Of a stretch of DNA of 64,000 nucleotides, positions 26,260 through 35,578 are shown in pieces (the stretch's first letter is position 1; the number at the start of each line of letters is the position of its first letter). The position numbers and the translations under genes are program-made. The DNA is from Lawsonella clevelandensis (lineage in GTDB: Bacteria > Actinomycetota > Actinomycetes > Mycobacteriales > Mycobacteriaceae). The stretch spans positions 29,611 through 93,610 of the forward strand of contig NZ_QFOZ01000003.1 of the NCBI RefSeq assembly GCF_003241315.1, given 5' to 3'. The notes under the pieces are model-generated. The model was not told the origin of the DNA. It worked only from the letters and a program-made list of their open reading frames with translations, and made no database searches.

Positions 26260-26325
26260 TTATTCTGTTCACGCAGCAGGACCGAGACACCCGTCAAACT
26301 GTCAATTCATGAGGACGTTATAACT

Positions 26326-29073
26326 GTGGCTGTTTTGTCGAAGATTCTCCGTGTTGGTGAAGGTCGTGTGGTCAAGCGACTGAGTAAGCTCGCTGACGAT
26401 ATCGTGTCCATGGAGGACGACTACGCTGACCTAACGGATGACCAACTCCGTGCCAAAACCGAGGAATTCAAGGATCGCATCGCCGACGGCGAAACTGTCG
26501 ATGATCTGCTCCCAGAAGCATTCGCAGTGGCTCGTGAGGCTTCCTGGCGCGTCCTTGGGCAGAAGCATTACCCCGTTCAGATTATGGGTGGTGCCGCCCT
26601 CCATGAGGGTCAAGTTGCGGAGATGAAGACCGGTGAAGGTAAGACCCTCACCTGTGTGCTTCCCGCCTACCTTAATGCCCTCGAGGGGAAGGGCGTTCAC
26701 ATTGTTACTGTGAACGATTACCTCGCCAAACGTGACGCCGAGTGGATGGGTCGTGTGCACCGCTTCCTCGGCCTTGAGGTGGGTGTCATTCTCTCCGACA
26801 TGGAGCCGGAGGAGCGTCGCAAAGCATACAACGCCGACATCACCTACGGCACAAACAACGAGTTTGGCTTCGACTATCTGCGCGACAATATGGCGCACTC
26901 CACTGATGACCTGGTGCAGCGTGAACACCATTACGCCATCGTGGACGAAGTTGACTCTATCCTCATTGACGAAGCCCGTACTCCTCTTATTATTTCTGGC
27001 CCCTCCGACTCCTCTAGCCAGTGGTATCAAGAATTTGCCCGCCTTGCTCCCATGATGGAGAAGGATAAACACTACGAAGTTGATATTCGGAAACGTACCG
27101 TCGGTATCACTGAAGCTGGTGTGGCTTTCGTCGAAGACCAACTAGGCATCGATAACCTCTACGAATCTGCGAACTCCCCCCTAGTGTCCTACCTCAACAA
27201 CTCCATCAAGGCGAAGGAACTCTTCACCCGCGATAAGGACTACATGGTTGTTGACGGTGAAGTTCTTATTATTGACGAATTCACTGGCCGTGCACTGGCA
27301 GGACGCCGCTACAACGAGGGCATGCACCAGGCTATTGAGGCCAAAGAAGGGGTAGAGGTAAAGGCAGAAAACCAGACCCTCGCCACCATCACCCTGCAGA
27401 ACTACTTCCGTATGTACGACAAACTCGCCGGTATGACGGGTACTGCAGAAACGGAAGCAGCCGAGCTGCACCAAATCTACAAACTTGGCGTGGTACCTAT
27501 CCCCACCAATAAGCCACTTATCCGTAAGGATCAACGCGACCTCATCTACAAGACGCAGGAAGCTAAGTTTGAGGCTGTCGCCGACGACATTGCGGAACGC
27601 CACGAAAAAGGCCAGCCGGTGCTGGTCGGTACCGTTTCCGTGGAACGCTCCGAATATCTCTCCAAGTTGCTGCAGAAGCGCGGCATTAAGCACAATGTTT
27701 TGAACGCTAAGCGCAACGCGGAAGAAGCCTTGACCGTTGCTTCCGCCGGCCGTGTTGGCGCCGTCACCGTGTCTACGAACATGGCTGGTCGTGGTACGGA
27801 CATCGTGCTCGGTGGTAACCCCGATGTGCTTACTGACGCCGCTCTTCGTAAACGTGGCCTAGACCCCGTTGAAGATGAAGAAGCCTATCAGCAGGCATGG
27901 GAACAAGAGATTATCAACCAGCGTAAGAAAGCTGAAGAAGCAGCGGAGAAGGTTCGCGAAGTAGGCGGCCTGTACGTTATTGGTACGGAGCGTCACGAAT
28001 CTCGTCGTATTGATAACCAGCTGCGTGGTCGTTCTGGCCGTCAGGGAGACCCCGGCGAAACTCGTTTCTACCTTTCCCTGGGTGACGATCTTATGCGCCG
28101 CTTTAATGGCCGCGCTGTCGAAACCCTCATGGAGCGCCTGCAGGTACCGGATAATCAGCCTATTGACTCCCGTATGGTCACGAAGGCTATTAAGAATGCA
28201 CAGACTTCTGTGGAGTCCCAGAACTTCGAAATTCGTAAGAATGTTCTGAAGTACGACGATGTGCAGAATAAACAGCGTCAAGTTATCTACGCCGAACGCA
28301 AGCGCATTCTGGAAGGCGAAGACTTACAGGAACAAGTTGAAGCAATGCTCGACGAAGTTCTGGAAGCCTACGTCAAGGGTGCCACTGAGAACGGGTACGT
28401 GGAAGACTGGGATCTTGATTCCCTATGGACGGCACTCCGCCAGCTTTACCCAGTGGGTATTGACTACCAGGATCTTATTGACGGCGATGAATATGGCCAG
28501 CCCGGAGACCTTACCGCCGAAGAACTCCTGCTCGCTATCCGTGCAGATGCACGTGCCGCCTACGAGGCCCGCGAAGAAGCCATCGAGGCTATTGGCGGCG
28601 ACGATGCCATGCGGCAAGTAGAGCGTTCCGTTCTCCTACAGGTCCTCGACCGCAAGTGGCGTGAACACCTCTACGAGATGGATTACTTGAAGGAAGGCAT
28701 TGGCCTCCGTGCCATGGCGCAGCGTGACCCGCTGACGGAATACCAGCGTGAAGGTTACGAAATGTTCGACACCATGATGGACGGCTTGAAAGAAGAGTCT
28801 ATCGCCTACTTGTTCTCGGTGGGTGTGGAGCCGGCAGACAATCGTACCGACGCCCAGCGTCGCGCTGACGAAGAAGCCCTGCGGAAGACAATTCGTGCAA
28901 AAGGCGAAGCGAAAGCCGCTCTGCGTGCCGCTGCCATGAGCCTGGCCGGACCCAATGAACAAGGGGATCTGTCCAGTAACCAAGAGGAGCAGCAGCCTGT
29001 GCCGCGGTCACGTGCACAGCGTCGTGCCGCCAAGCGTGCTACCCGCAAGAAGGGTAATATTCGCCAAAAGTAA
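26326..29073 (+). CDS. secA: Preprotein translocase ATPase SecA1
   Basis: Motor of the Sec pathway, 915 residues. It has MGGAALHEGQVAEM, the Walker A MKTGEGKT, the Walker B VDEVDSILIDEARTPL, NMAGRGTDI and GLYVIGTERHESRRID. It pushes unfolded preproteins through SecYEG. As in other actinobacteria the C-terminus is a basic, Arg/Lys-rich tail with no zinc-binding Cys cluster. GTG 26326 has GAGGA about ten bases upstream. Gene order hpf-secA1 equals Rv3241c-Rv3240c. Confidence 0.97.
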   Translation: MAVLSKILRVGEGRVVKRLSKLADDIVSMEDDYADLTDDQLRAKTEEFKDRIADGETVDDLLPEAFAVAREASWRVLGQKHYPVQIMGGAALHEGQVAEMKTGEGKTLTCVLPAYLNALEGKGVHIVTVNDYLAKRDAEWMGRVHRFLGLEVGVILSDMEPEERRKAYNADITYGTNNEFGFDYLRDNMAHSTDDLVQREHHYAIVDEVDSILIDEARTPLIISGPSDSSSQWYQEFARLAPMMEKDKHYEVDIRKRTVGITEAGVAFVEDQLGIDNLYESANSPLVSYLNNSIKAKELFTRDKDYMVVDGEVLIIDEFTGRALAGRRYNEGMHQAIEAKEGVEVKAENQTLATITLQNYFRMYDKLAGMTGTAETEAAELHQIYKLGVVPIPTNKPLIRKDQRDLIYKTQEAKFEAVADDIAERHEKGQPVLVGTVSVERSEYLSKLLQKRGIKHNVLNAKRNAEEALTVASAGRVGAVTVSTNMAGRGTDIVLGGNPDVLTDAALRKRGLDPVEDEEAYQQAWEQEIINQRKKAEEAAEKVREVGGLYVIGTERHESRRIDNQLRGRSGRQGDPGETRFYLSLGDDLMRRFNGRAVETLMERLQVPDNQPIDSRMVTKAIKNAQTSVESQNFEIRKNVLKYDDVQNKQRQVIYAERKRILEGEDLQEQVEAMLDEVLEAYVKGATENGYVEDWDLDSLWTALRQLYPVGIDYQDLIDGDEYGQPGDLTAEELLLAIRADARAAYEAREEAIEAIGGDDAMRQVERSVLLQVLDRKWREHLYEMDYLKEGIGLRAMAQRDPLTEYQREGYEMFDTMMDGLKEESIAYLFSVGVEPADNRTDAQRRADEEALRKTIRAKGEAKAALRAAAMSLAGPNEQGDLSSNQEEQQPVPRSRAQRRAAKRATRKKGNIRQK

Positions 29074-29114
29074 CGTGTGCTAGTCGCCGTTACCCACGGG
29101 TTACAACCAGCGTA

Positions 29115-29151
29115 AAGGTGGGAGATCAGCATCATGCCGATCTCCCACCTT
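29115..29151. terminator. Terminator between secA1 and the convergent DUF6459 gene
   Basis: AAGGTGGGAGATC pairs with GATCTCCCACCTT (13-bp perfect stem, 11-nt loop). T/A-rich sequence follows on both sides, so it may serve both genes. Confidence 0.85.
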
Positions 29152-29218
29152 ATGTATTTATTGTATTTATGTGAGGTAATCCACTCTTTGACCAGCCTCA
29201 TAGAAGCTCACGTGCAGC

Positions 29219-30028
29219 CTAAATGAAGTTGAAGGCTGTCAATCTCCATTTGCTTTCGCGGCGTTCTGCAGCTCCCGCGAATGCTTTCACACGCTTACCG
29301 TCCCGATATGTTCCGCATATTTCTACACGCAGATCCGCTTCAGCTGTAATTGCATTACTGGGTTTCGCCTGTTGGCCGGGGCGAAGCGCAGCATGGTATC
29401 CAGGGGGTAATTGTCTTTCCTGTGCACGCGCTTCCGCAGATTCCTGTGGGTTGAGCCGTCGCGCTCGTAGGTGGAGGCGAAGGAGACGTAATGGTGCGGG
29501 CTGTAATGCGGGTATTCCTGGGTTTGTCTGTGATTGGCCCGTCAGCGTGATAAGAGCGTGATTACGCTCCGCGGAAAAGTGCTCCACATTATCCAGAATT
29601 TCTGGGGTAACAAAGCTACGAAGATGGCTGAGGGGGCGGCGGCGATCAACGGTTTCTAAAAGTTGCTGGACAACGTGCTGTACGAAAGCACTGGATGCGC
29701 GATAGTCCTGGGGTTTAAGTGCTTGCCGGAAGAGCTCTGTGGCGTCATTTTGGGTATTGCCGCTTAGCATAGTGGTGATGGTGGATGCGTCAACGGGTGG
29801 GGTAGTGGATGCATCTTTGACGTCTGTCTGCGCATTTTCCGGTGTGGGGGTGTGTGGTGACGCCACAGTAGCGTTGCTGGTGCTACAGGCCCATGTTGGT
29901 TGTTGTGTGTAGGGGTGTGCAAAGCGAAAATTAGTGGTGGACGCGTTAGTGGTGGACGCGGTGGATGCGGCAGACATTGTGGGGTGGGGAGAGGCTGCGG
30001 TGTTGGCGTCGTGGAGGGAACTGGGCAC
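29219..30028 (-). CDS. Rv3235-family (DUF6459) protein
   Basis: A 269-residue protein. The first 95 residues are Thr-, Ser-, Ala- and Pro-rich and look disordered. A conserved helical middle follows (FRQALKPQDYRASSAFVQHVV), then the family C-terminus VEICGTYRDGKRVKAFAGAAERRESKWRLTAF. This end pattern (basic turn, then W-R-x-T-A-F) is the DUF6459/Rv3235 signature. Function is unknown; the family often lies near secA in actinobacteria. GTG 30028 follows AAAGGA at six bases. Confidence 0.75.
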   Translation of the reverse strand: MPSSLHDANTAASPHPTMSAASTASTTNASTTNFRFAHPYTQQPTWACSTSNATVASPHTPTPENAQTDVKDASTTPPVDASTITTMLSGNTQNDATELFRQALKPQDYRASSAFVQHVVQQLLETVDRRRPLSHLRSFVTPEILDNVEHFSAERNHALITLTGQSQTNPGIPALQPAPLRLLRLHLRARRLNPQESAEARAQERQLPPGYHAALRPGQQAKPSNAITAEADLRVEICGTYRDGKRVKAFAGAAERRESKWRLTAFNFI

Positions 30029-30290
30029 TGATAATCCTTTGCGTAGGTTACTGCGGTGATTATGGCAAAGGCGATGTGTTTGTGGGGGAGCTACTTTGTG
30101 GCTATTTCTTTGGGAAAGGGGGTGGCGGAGTTTTCTGTGCTGCTATAAATGCAGGTTGTAGTGGGTATAAAGGGGTTGTGTGAAGGATAGCGTCGAATGC
30201 TAAAAAGGAAGAAAAATTGTGAAGATGGGGTCTTTGCGTATAAGAGACTCTATGGATGGGGGCTCGGTTGTATACACTGGGAGGGTGACT

Positions 30291-30692
30291 ATGCGCGGAT
30301 TGATCATAGATTATGCAGGTGTTCTAGAAGGTCCTACTGCTGATGCGGAAAGCTGGAAGCTGCTCCTTTCAGAGCTTCGTATGAATGGCATTGGCATTGC
30401 GATACTTTCTAACAGTGATTCTTTTGACGTGCCAGCGGACCTAGCCCGGTGGAAAGAAACCGGCTACGTTGACGAGATCGTCTTGTCATCTGAGATCGGT
30501 GTTGAGAAACCCGATTTTGAGGCGTTCTACGCGGCTGCGCGTGCCCTGGGCGAGGACCACAAAGACTGTGTGTGCGTGGATGATTCTATTGAGAATGTTC
30601 ACGCGGCTGTCCAAGCGGGCCTCATAGCCGTGCTGCATACAGCGTATGAGCGCACGGAAGCACAACTTCGTCCCCTTTTTAACCTGCACTAA
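30291..30692 (+). CDS. HAD-family hydrolase-like protein with atypical motif I
   Basis: A 133-residue small HAD protein. Motif I reads IIDYAGVLEG, so the second Asp of the usual DxD is Ala. Motif II is LSNSD, motif III VEKPDFEAF, motif IV CVDDS. Without the general-acid Asp, classical phosphatase activity is doubtful. ATG 30291 has GGGAGG at six bases; an upstream in-frame start at 30219 would add 24 unlike residues. The stop overlaps the next start (TAATG), so it is translated together with the DUF6912 gene. Confidence 0.8.
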   Translation: MRGLIIDYAGVLEGPTADAESWKLLLSELRMNGIGIAILSNSDSFDVPADLARWKETGYVDEIVLSSEIGVEKPDFEAFYAAARALGEDHKDCVCVDDSIENVHAAVQAGLIAVLHTAYERTEAQLRPLFNLH

Positions 30693-31222
30693 TGCGCATC
30701 TACATACCGGCAATGCTGACGGATCTCCACCGCTTTGTCGATGATGAGACGGTGCTTGTCCGCGGCGGGACTGCGTTTGCTCTTACCCCCACGCTACGGG
30801 AACAGTATGTGTCTGATGATGACGAACAACTAGAACATATTGCTTTCCTGGATGCGGCCCGTGCCTCACTTCGTATTTTGACGGGTGCCGCGGGGGATCC
30901 TCTCCCCACGGGGGCAGCGTCACGGAAACGCGTTGTTATTTCCGCAGATGTGGACGATAAATCTGTCACTTGCCGTCCTGATCTCGACTGTGCAGTAGTG
31001 CGTCTAGCGGAGGAAACAATACCTGCTAGCTGTGTTGCTGCTGTCCATGTTGATCTTGATGTGGCCGGTGACGCTGTTACTGCTGCACTTAATGTTATTG
31101 ATGCGGCTGACCTGGGGGATGAGGATGCGGAACTTACCGTGGGAGATGCGGAAGATGTTGAATTGGCCTGGTATGCGCCGGAAGAGGTAGCTTTCCTGCT
31201 GGACCTCTCAGAACTGGCCTAG
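30692..31222 (+). CDS. DUF6912-type conserved actinobacterial protein
   Basis: A 176-residue, very acidic protein opening MRIYIPAMLTDLHRFVDDE, the start typical of this conserved actinobacterial family, and ending WYAPEEVAFLLDL. No catalytic motif or membrane segment is seen. It is coupled to the HAD-like gene by a one-base overlap, which suggests a joint function. Convergent with rsgA. Function unknown. Confidence 0.7.
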   Translation: MRIYIPAMLTDLHRFVDDETVLVRGGTAFALTPTLREQYVSDDDEQLEHIAFLDAARASLRILTGAAGDPLPTGAASRKRVVISADVDDKSVTCRPDLDCAVVRLAEETIPASCVAAVHVDLDVAGDAVTAALNVIDAADLGDEDAELTVGDAEDVELAWYAPEEVAFLLDLSELA

Positions 31223-31267
31223 CTCATTCGGCTAGCCCGGATAATTCGGCTAGCTGTGGTGGTCTTG

Positions 31268-32365
31268 TCAGTCCTGGTCTATACCTAAACTCCAAGCATC
31301 ATTACTGTGCAGAGCAATAAGGAGCATCCGTACCGCCTGAATACGTCGCGCCAGGGGAGAATCCTCCGGCTCGCGGGCCAGGGCTTCATCCCAGGCGCAG
31401 TCTTTGTCGAAGGGTTCGCCGCGGTGTGTGCAGCCGCGCGGACAATTCTCGGACAGGGCGGAAAGATCGTCAAAAGCCCCCACCACTGTTTCTACCGTGA
31501 CGTGCGCTAAGCCGAAAGAGCGAATACCGGGGGAGTCGATCACCCACCCGCCCCCGGGTAGCTCCATCGCCATTGATTGAGTGGACGTGTGTTGCCCTTT
31601 CCCTACTTTGGAGACGTCTCCGGTGGGGCGTTCTGCTTCCGGTACCAGACGGTTGACGAGTGTTGATTTACCTACCCCGGAGTGTCCGATAAGGGCGGTA
31701 ACGTGTCCGTTTAGATAGGTGAGGAGGGTGTCGGTGGGGTCGCCTGTTCCGCAGACGACTGCGGGAAGATCCAGTCCGGTGAACTGGGTGAGAAAAGCGG
31801 TGGGGTCAGCGAGGTCGCTTTTTGTCATGCAGAGAATGGGGCGGATACCGGCCGCGTAGGCGGCAATGAGGGCACGCTCAACGAATCCTTCACGCGGGGG
31901 TGGGTTCGTTGCTGCCACAACAATGAGGAGCTGGTCAGCATTGGCGACGACGATGCGCTCATAGGGGTCAGTGTCGTCGGCGGTGCGGCGGAGGACCGTG
32001 TCGCGGTCATGGAGGCGCACAATGCGGGCAATGGCGTCCGGGCTGCCGGAGAGGTCCCCCACAATGTCCACCAGATCGCCCACCACCATGCGTTCACGGC
32101 CAAGTGTGCGGGCACGAATACAGGTGACGCGGGTGCCGGCTGGGCTGCGCTCCCCGTCGGGGTCATGGGTGTTGCGGGGGGCGTCGTCGAGGAGTGCGCA
32201 CAACCATCGTCCGCGGTCGATGGTAACAATGCGGGCGGTGACGGCGTCAGTGTAGCTGGGGCGCTTTTTCGTGCGCGGTCGGGAGGTGCGCTTGGGGCGA
32301 ATGTGGACGTCGGACTCATCATAATCGCGAGTGCTGCGCCCACGGCGTGGGGTACTCAGAGCCAT
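31268..32365 (-). CDS. rsgA: Ribosome small-subunit-dependent GTPase A
   Basis: Circularly permuted GTPase of 365 residues for late 30S assembly. In order: a basic N-terminus, an OB-like domain (VVGDLVDIVGDL), G4 TKSD, G1 GHSGVGKST, G3 DSPG, and a zinc knuckle (CPRGCTHRGEPFDKDC). It is the Rv3228 homologue. ATG 32365 lies inside the last codons of aroA (10-base overlap) with GGGAGG only one base away, so translation is probably coupled to aroA. The N-terminal 40 residues are Arg- and Lys-rich. Confidence 0.93.
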   Translation of the reverse strand: MALSTPRRGRSTRDYDESDVHIRPKRTSRPRTKKRPSYTDAVTARIVTIDRGRWLCALLDDAPRNTHDPDGERSPAGTRVTCIRARTLGRERMVVGDLVDIVGDLSGSPDAIARIVRLHDRDTVLRRTADDTDPYERIVVANADQLLIVVAATNPPPREGFVERALIAAYAAGIRPILCMTKSDLADPTAFLTQFTGLDLPAVVCGTGDPTDTLLTYLNGHVTALIGHSGVGKSTLVNRLVPEAERPTGDVSKVGKGQHTSTQSMAMELPGGGWVIDSPGIRSFGLAHVTVETVVGAFDDLSALSENCPRGCTHRGEPFDKDCAWDEALAREPEDSPLARRIQAVRMLLIALHSNDAWSLGIDQD

Positions 32366-33633
32366 ACCTCCCTAACTGTTTGGCCGTTGGCTACTGTGTG
32401 CCCGTCCCCTGGTACGTGCAGGCCAAGAATAGCGCCAGCTGTCGCCATCCGGTGGTCGGCGTAGCTATGCCATTCGGCTCCGTGAAGCTGCGCGGGGCGA
32501 ATGATAAGTCCATCGGGGGTTTCTTCGGCGTCCCCGCCAAGTCTGTTGATCTCTACAGCAAGGGCATTCAGGCGGTTCGTTTCATGCCCACGCAGGTGCG
32601 CTATACCGGTCAGTTTCGTGGGGGAGTCCGCGCAGGCGGCTAAAGCGGCCACGGTGGGGGCCAGTTCCCCCATGCTGTGCATATCGAGCTGGGGAATACC
32701 ATGTAGTTGCTGTGGCCCGGTGACGGTGAGCCCCGCATTGGTGAGGTCTACCTGGCACCCCATCTGGGTGAGAATATCGCGAATAGCATTGCCGGGTTGT
32801 GTAGTGCGTTGTGGCCAATCAGCGATGGTGACGCTGCCCCCTGTGACAGCTGCGGCGGCAAGGAAGGGGGTGGCGTTGGAGAGATCCGGTTCAATATCCC
32901 AATCGTGGGCGCGGATCTCACCTGCGGACACGCGCCACGTGTTGGGGATACTCGTATCCACCGTGATGCCGTGTGTGGCTAGCATATCGATGGTCATGGT
33001 GAGGTGCGGCTGGCTGGGAACAGCCTCTTTCCCCACGTGATGAATACAGACACCGTGCTCAAAACGGGCACCGCAGAGCATCAGGCCGGAAATGAACTGG
33101 CTGGAGGCGGAAGCATCAAGCGAAACATTCCCGCCGGTGACGTGCCCGGTGCCTACCACAGTGAACGGTAGACCATCGCCGGTGATGGTAACTCCTAGAT
33201 CGCGGAGGGCGTCAAGAACGGTGGAAAGGGGCCGTTGCTTGGCTTGCTCGTCCCCATCGAAGTAGGAGTCACCCTCTGCGAGGGCGGCGACGCCGGGTAA
33301 AAAACGCATGAGGGTACCAGCCAGCCCACAGTACACATTCCCGCCGGTGAGAGGGTGTGGAATCACATGCAGGGTGGTGGCAGGTCGAGTAGCCGCCGCA
33401 CCTGCTAGGGCATCATCGGGAATGATCTCCATAATTTCCGTCCCCAAATGGCGGAGAGCAGAAATCATGAGATCAGTATCCCGGCTGCGGAGAGCCCCAG
33501 TAATAGTGGAGGGGCCATCTGCCAGTGCCGCCAGGATAAGTGCCCGGTTGGTGATGGATTTGGATCCCGGCACGTGCACAACAGCAGAGAGCGGTGCAGG
33601 GCAGTGCGGCGCGGCATACAGGGTGGGGCTCAT
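32356..33633 (-). CDS. aroA: 3-phosphoshikimate 1-carboxyvinyltransferase (EPSP synthase)
   Basis: Sixth step of the shikimate pathway. It has 425 residues, with the phosphate-binding VPGSKSITNRALILAALA, GLAGTLMRFLPG (usually GNAGTxxRF), DGDEQAKQRP and the C-terminal DHRMATAGAILGL. The Asn-to-Leu change in the GNAGT loop also occurs in some actinobacterial enzymes. Followed by rsgA with overlap, as in Rv3227/Rv3228. Only a short gap separates its start from the end of the ABC transporter operon, which is read in the same direction. Confidence 0.95.
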   Translation of the reverse strand: MSPTLYAAPHCPAPLSAVVHVPGSKSITNRALILAALADGPSTITGALRSRDTDLMISALRHLGTEIMEIIPDDALAGAAATRPATTLHVIPHPLTGGNVYCGLAGTLMRFLPGVAALAEGDSYFDGDEQAKQRPLSTVLDALRDLGVTITGDGLPFTVVGTGHVTGGNVSLDASASSQFISGLMLCGARFEHGVCIHHVGKEAVPSQPHLTMTIDMLATHGITVDTSIPNTWRVSAGEIRAHDWDIEPDLSNATPFLAAAAVTGGSVTIADWPQRTTQPGNAIRDILTQMGCQVDLTNAGLTVTGPQQLHGIPQLDMHSMGELAPTVAALAACADSPTKLTGIAHLRGHETNRLNALAVEINRLGGDAEETPDGLIIRPAQLHGAEWHSYADHRMATAGAILGLHVPGDGHTVANGQTVREVWL

Positions 33634-33712
33634 AGTCCTATTATCGCATGGGTTACAGCACTATATGCGTAGAGCAGTAGCACTGTGTGTAGTAGCCCCT
33701 TTCCCCGTCCCT

Positions 33713-35578
33713 CTATTCCGTGGACACAGTCGGGTGTTGCGCGGCTGCCGCCTCCATATCGTCCCACCGCTGCAAGAGGTGCGCGAACGTACTGGTGTTG
33801 TCCGCTGCCAGAGTATGCGGGTCGCCCTTCTCTACAACGCGGCCTTCTTCCATCACAATGACATTGTCCGCATCTAAAGCGCTTGCGGGCTGGTGTGTGA
33901 TCTCAATAATGGTGTCAGTGGGGCGGGCTGCTCTTATGCTTTCGCCCACCTGGCGGGCTAGTTCCGGGTTAAGGTGCGACGTGTATTCATCCAGCACCAG
34001 CACATGTGCGTCGGTGAGGAGTGCGCGGGCAATCGTAAGACGCTGCGCCTGCCCACCGGACAGCTCTTTGCCGAATTCACCCACTGGGGCATCGAGCCCA
34101 CGGGGGTTCTCCTGCACGTCTTTATCCATGCCGGCAATGCGTAGCGCTTCCCACAATTCCGCATCGGTGGCGTCCACTTTAGCGAGACGCAGATTGTCGG
34201 CAATAGACATGTTAAACAGGTGGCTGGACTGGCTGACTTCCGTTATTCCCGCGCGCAGATCATCAGGGTTAATGCTGGTAGTAGTGGCACCGTTAATGGT
34301 GATGTCGCCAGAATCCGGGTCGAAATGGCGCAGCAGCATGTGCACCAGCGTGGACTTACCAGAGCCGGAGACACCCACTACCGCAGTGTGTTGGCCACCG
34401 GGGAAGTCGACAGAAACGTCCCGCAGGGCGGGTTTCCGCACACGCTGTACTTCCACACCACGATCAGCATCATCAAGGTCGCGAACGGTGTCCGTCATAC
34501 CGGGGTAGGCGAAGCTGACATGATGGAAACTAATGGTGTCAATGGGGCCGGCGGGCAGGGGATCCCCACCCTCCGGGACGAACGGTTCACGGTATTTGAT
34601 AACGCTCATGCGTTCGGCGGCGGCAAAGGAGCGTTCCAAATCGTCGGCGAAATCTTCTGTACCGCGGGCCGGGGTGAAAACTCCCAATGCCACTGTTGCG
34701 CAGATAGCCAGGTGGGGAATGCTGAGGTCGCCGCGGCGAACAGCGTCAGCACCAACAAGTACAGTGGTCACAACTGCGAAAAGGCGGAGGCCCTCACAGA
34801 GACTGCGACGGATACCGGAGGTGAGGCGGTTCGCGAAAGCAGCATTGCCAACCTCTTCGGAAATACGGTCAGTTTCGGCGAGGCGACGATCCCCATAGCC
34901 GAATCCGAGGACTTCCCGCATGCCCTGTGTAGTGTCGGTGAGATGCTGGGTGAGGTCACCGCGGACGCGCAGCATGTGGCGGGCTGCCCGGTGTGCAGGG
35001 CCCGAGAAAGCAAAGGGCACAACATAGCCGGCAAGCGCCACGAAGGGCAGAATAATGAGAGCTGCCGTCCAACTGATATGGACGCCTAACCAGATGAGGG
35101 TACCGAGGGGGACAACGACGGCTGCCACAGCGGGGGCACCAGTGTGGGCGTAGAACACTTCAATGCGGTCATTGTCTTTAGTGGCGCGGGCCAGCAGATC
35201 CCCCGACTTAGTGGTGTGTTGAATGGCGGGTGCCTGCGGCCAGATCTTGTTGAAGAAATCAGTGCGGAGAAGTTCTAGGGAACGGAAGGCGCAGAAGTGG
35301 CCCAGGAATTGCTCCAGGTAGCGCATAAGCGCCTTAATGAACGCAATGCCGATCATCCACCCGAATGTCACTCCGGCTGTGTGGCTCACGAAGCCAGTAT
35401 CGGGTGTGGGGTGAGTGTATTCCATGCCGATGGTGGCCAGCCCCCAGGCGCCCAGGGAGATAAGGACAATGCCGAGTGTTTGGTCGATAATGCGGCAGAG
35501 AGTGCTGAAGGCGAGGGGCCACATGACGGGCTTGGTCACACTAATAAGCTGGTGGGCTAGTTCACTGCGTTTTATCAT
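33713..35578 (-). CDS. ABC transporter, fused permease/ATPase, second subunit
   Basis: A 621-residue type IV ABC half-transporter: six membrane helices (about 1-310), then an ATPase with Walker A VVGVSGSGKST, signature LSGGQ, Walker B VLVLDEYTS and H-loop ITHQP. An extra 20-residue acidic stretch (DLDDADRGVEVQRV) sits between the A-loop and Walker A. Its start overlaps the stop of the first subunit by four bases (ATGA), so they form a heterodimer. The IdeR-like box in front of the operon suggests iron or siderophore transport, with YbtPQ/IrtAB-type importers or a haem/siderophore exporter as candidates. CydDC-type thiol export is another option. Confidence 0.82.
   Translation of the reverse strand: MIKRSELAHQLISVTKPVMWPLAFSTLCRIIDQTLGIVLISLGAWGLATIGMEYTHPTPDTGFVSHTAGVTFGWMIGIAFIKALMRYLEQFLGHFCAFRSLELLRTDFFNKIWPQAPAIQHTTKSGDLLARATKDNDRIEVFYAHTGAPAVAAVVVPLGTLIWLGVHISWTAALIILPFVALAGYVVPFAFSGPAHRAARHMLRVRGDLTQHLTDTTQGMREVLGFGYGDRRLAETDRISEEVGNAAFANRLTSGIRRSLCEGLRLFAVVTTVLVGADAVRRGDLSIPHLAICATVALGVFTPARGTEDFADDLERSFAAAERMSVIKYREPFVPEGGDPLPAGPIDTISFHHVSFAYPGMTDTVRDLDDADRGVEVQRVRKPALRDVSVDFPGGQHTAVVGVSGSGKSTLVHMLLRHFDPDSGDITINGATTTSINPDDLRAGITEVSQSSHLFNMSIADNLRLAKVDATDAELWEALRIAGMDKDVQENPRGLDAPVGEFGKELSGGQAQRLTIARALLTDAHVLVLDEYTSHLNPELARQVGESIRAARPTDTIIEITHQPASALDADNVIVMEEGRVVEKGDPHTLAADNTSTFAHLLQRWDDMEAAAAQHPTVSTE

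Noticed and set aside
26431..27141. Long open frame (236 codons) on the minus strand inside secA1
   Set aside because: It is fully antisense to a strongly conserved gene, has no ribosome site and no family features; it arises from codon bias of secA1.
31223..31267. Repeated ATTCGGCTAGC between DUF6912 and rsgA genes, considered as a terminator
   Set aside because: The copies are direct, not inverted, and no T-run follows; only a minor repeat.
34220..35089. 289-codon open frame on the plus strand inside the ABC transporter gene
   Set aside because: Antisense to a clear permease domain, Gly/Ala-rich without motifs; a frame shadow.
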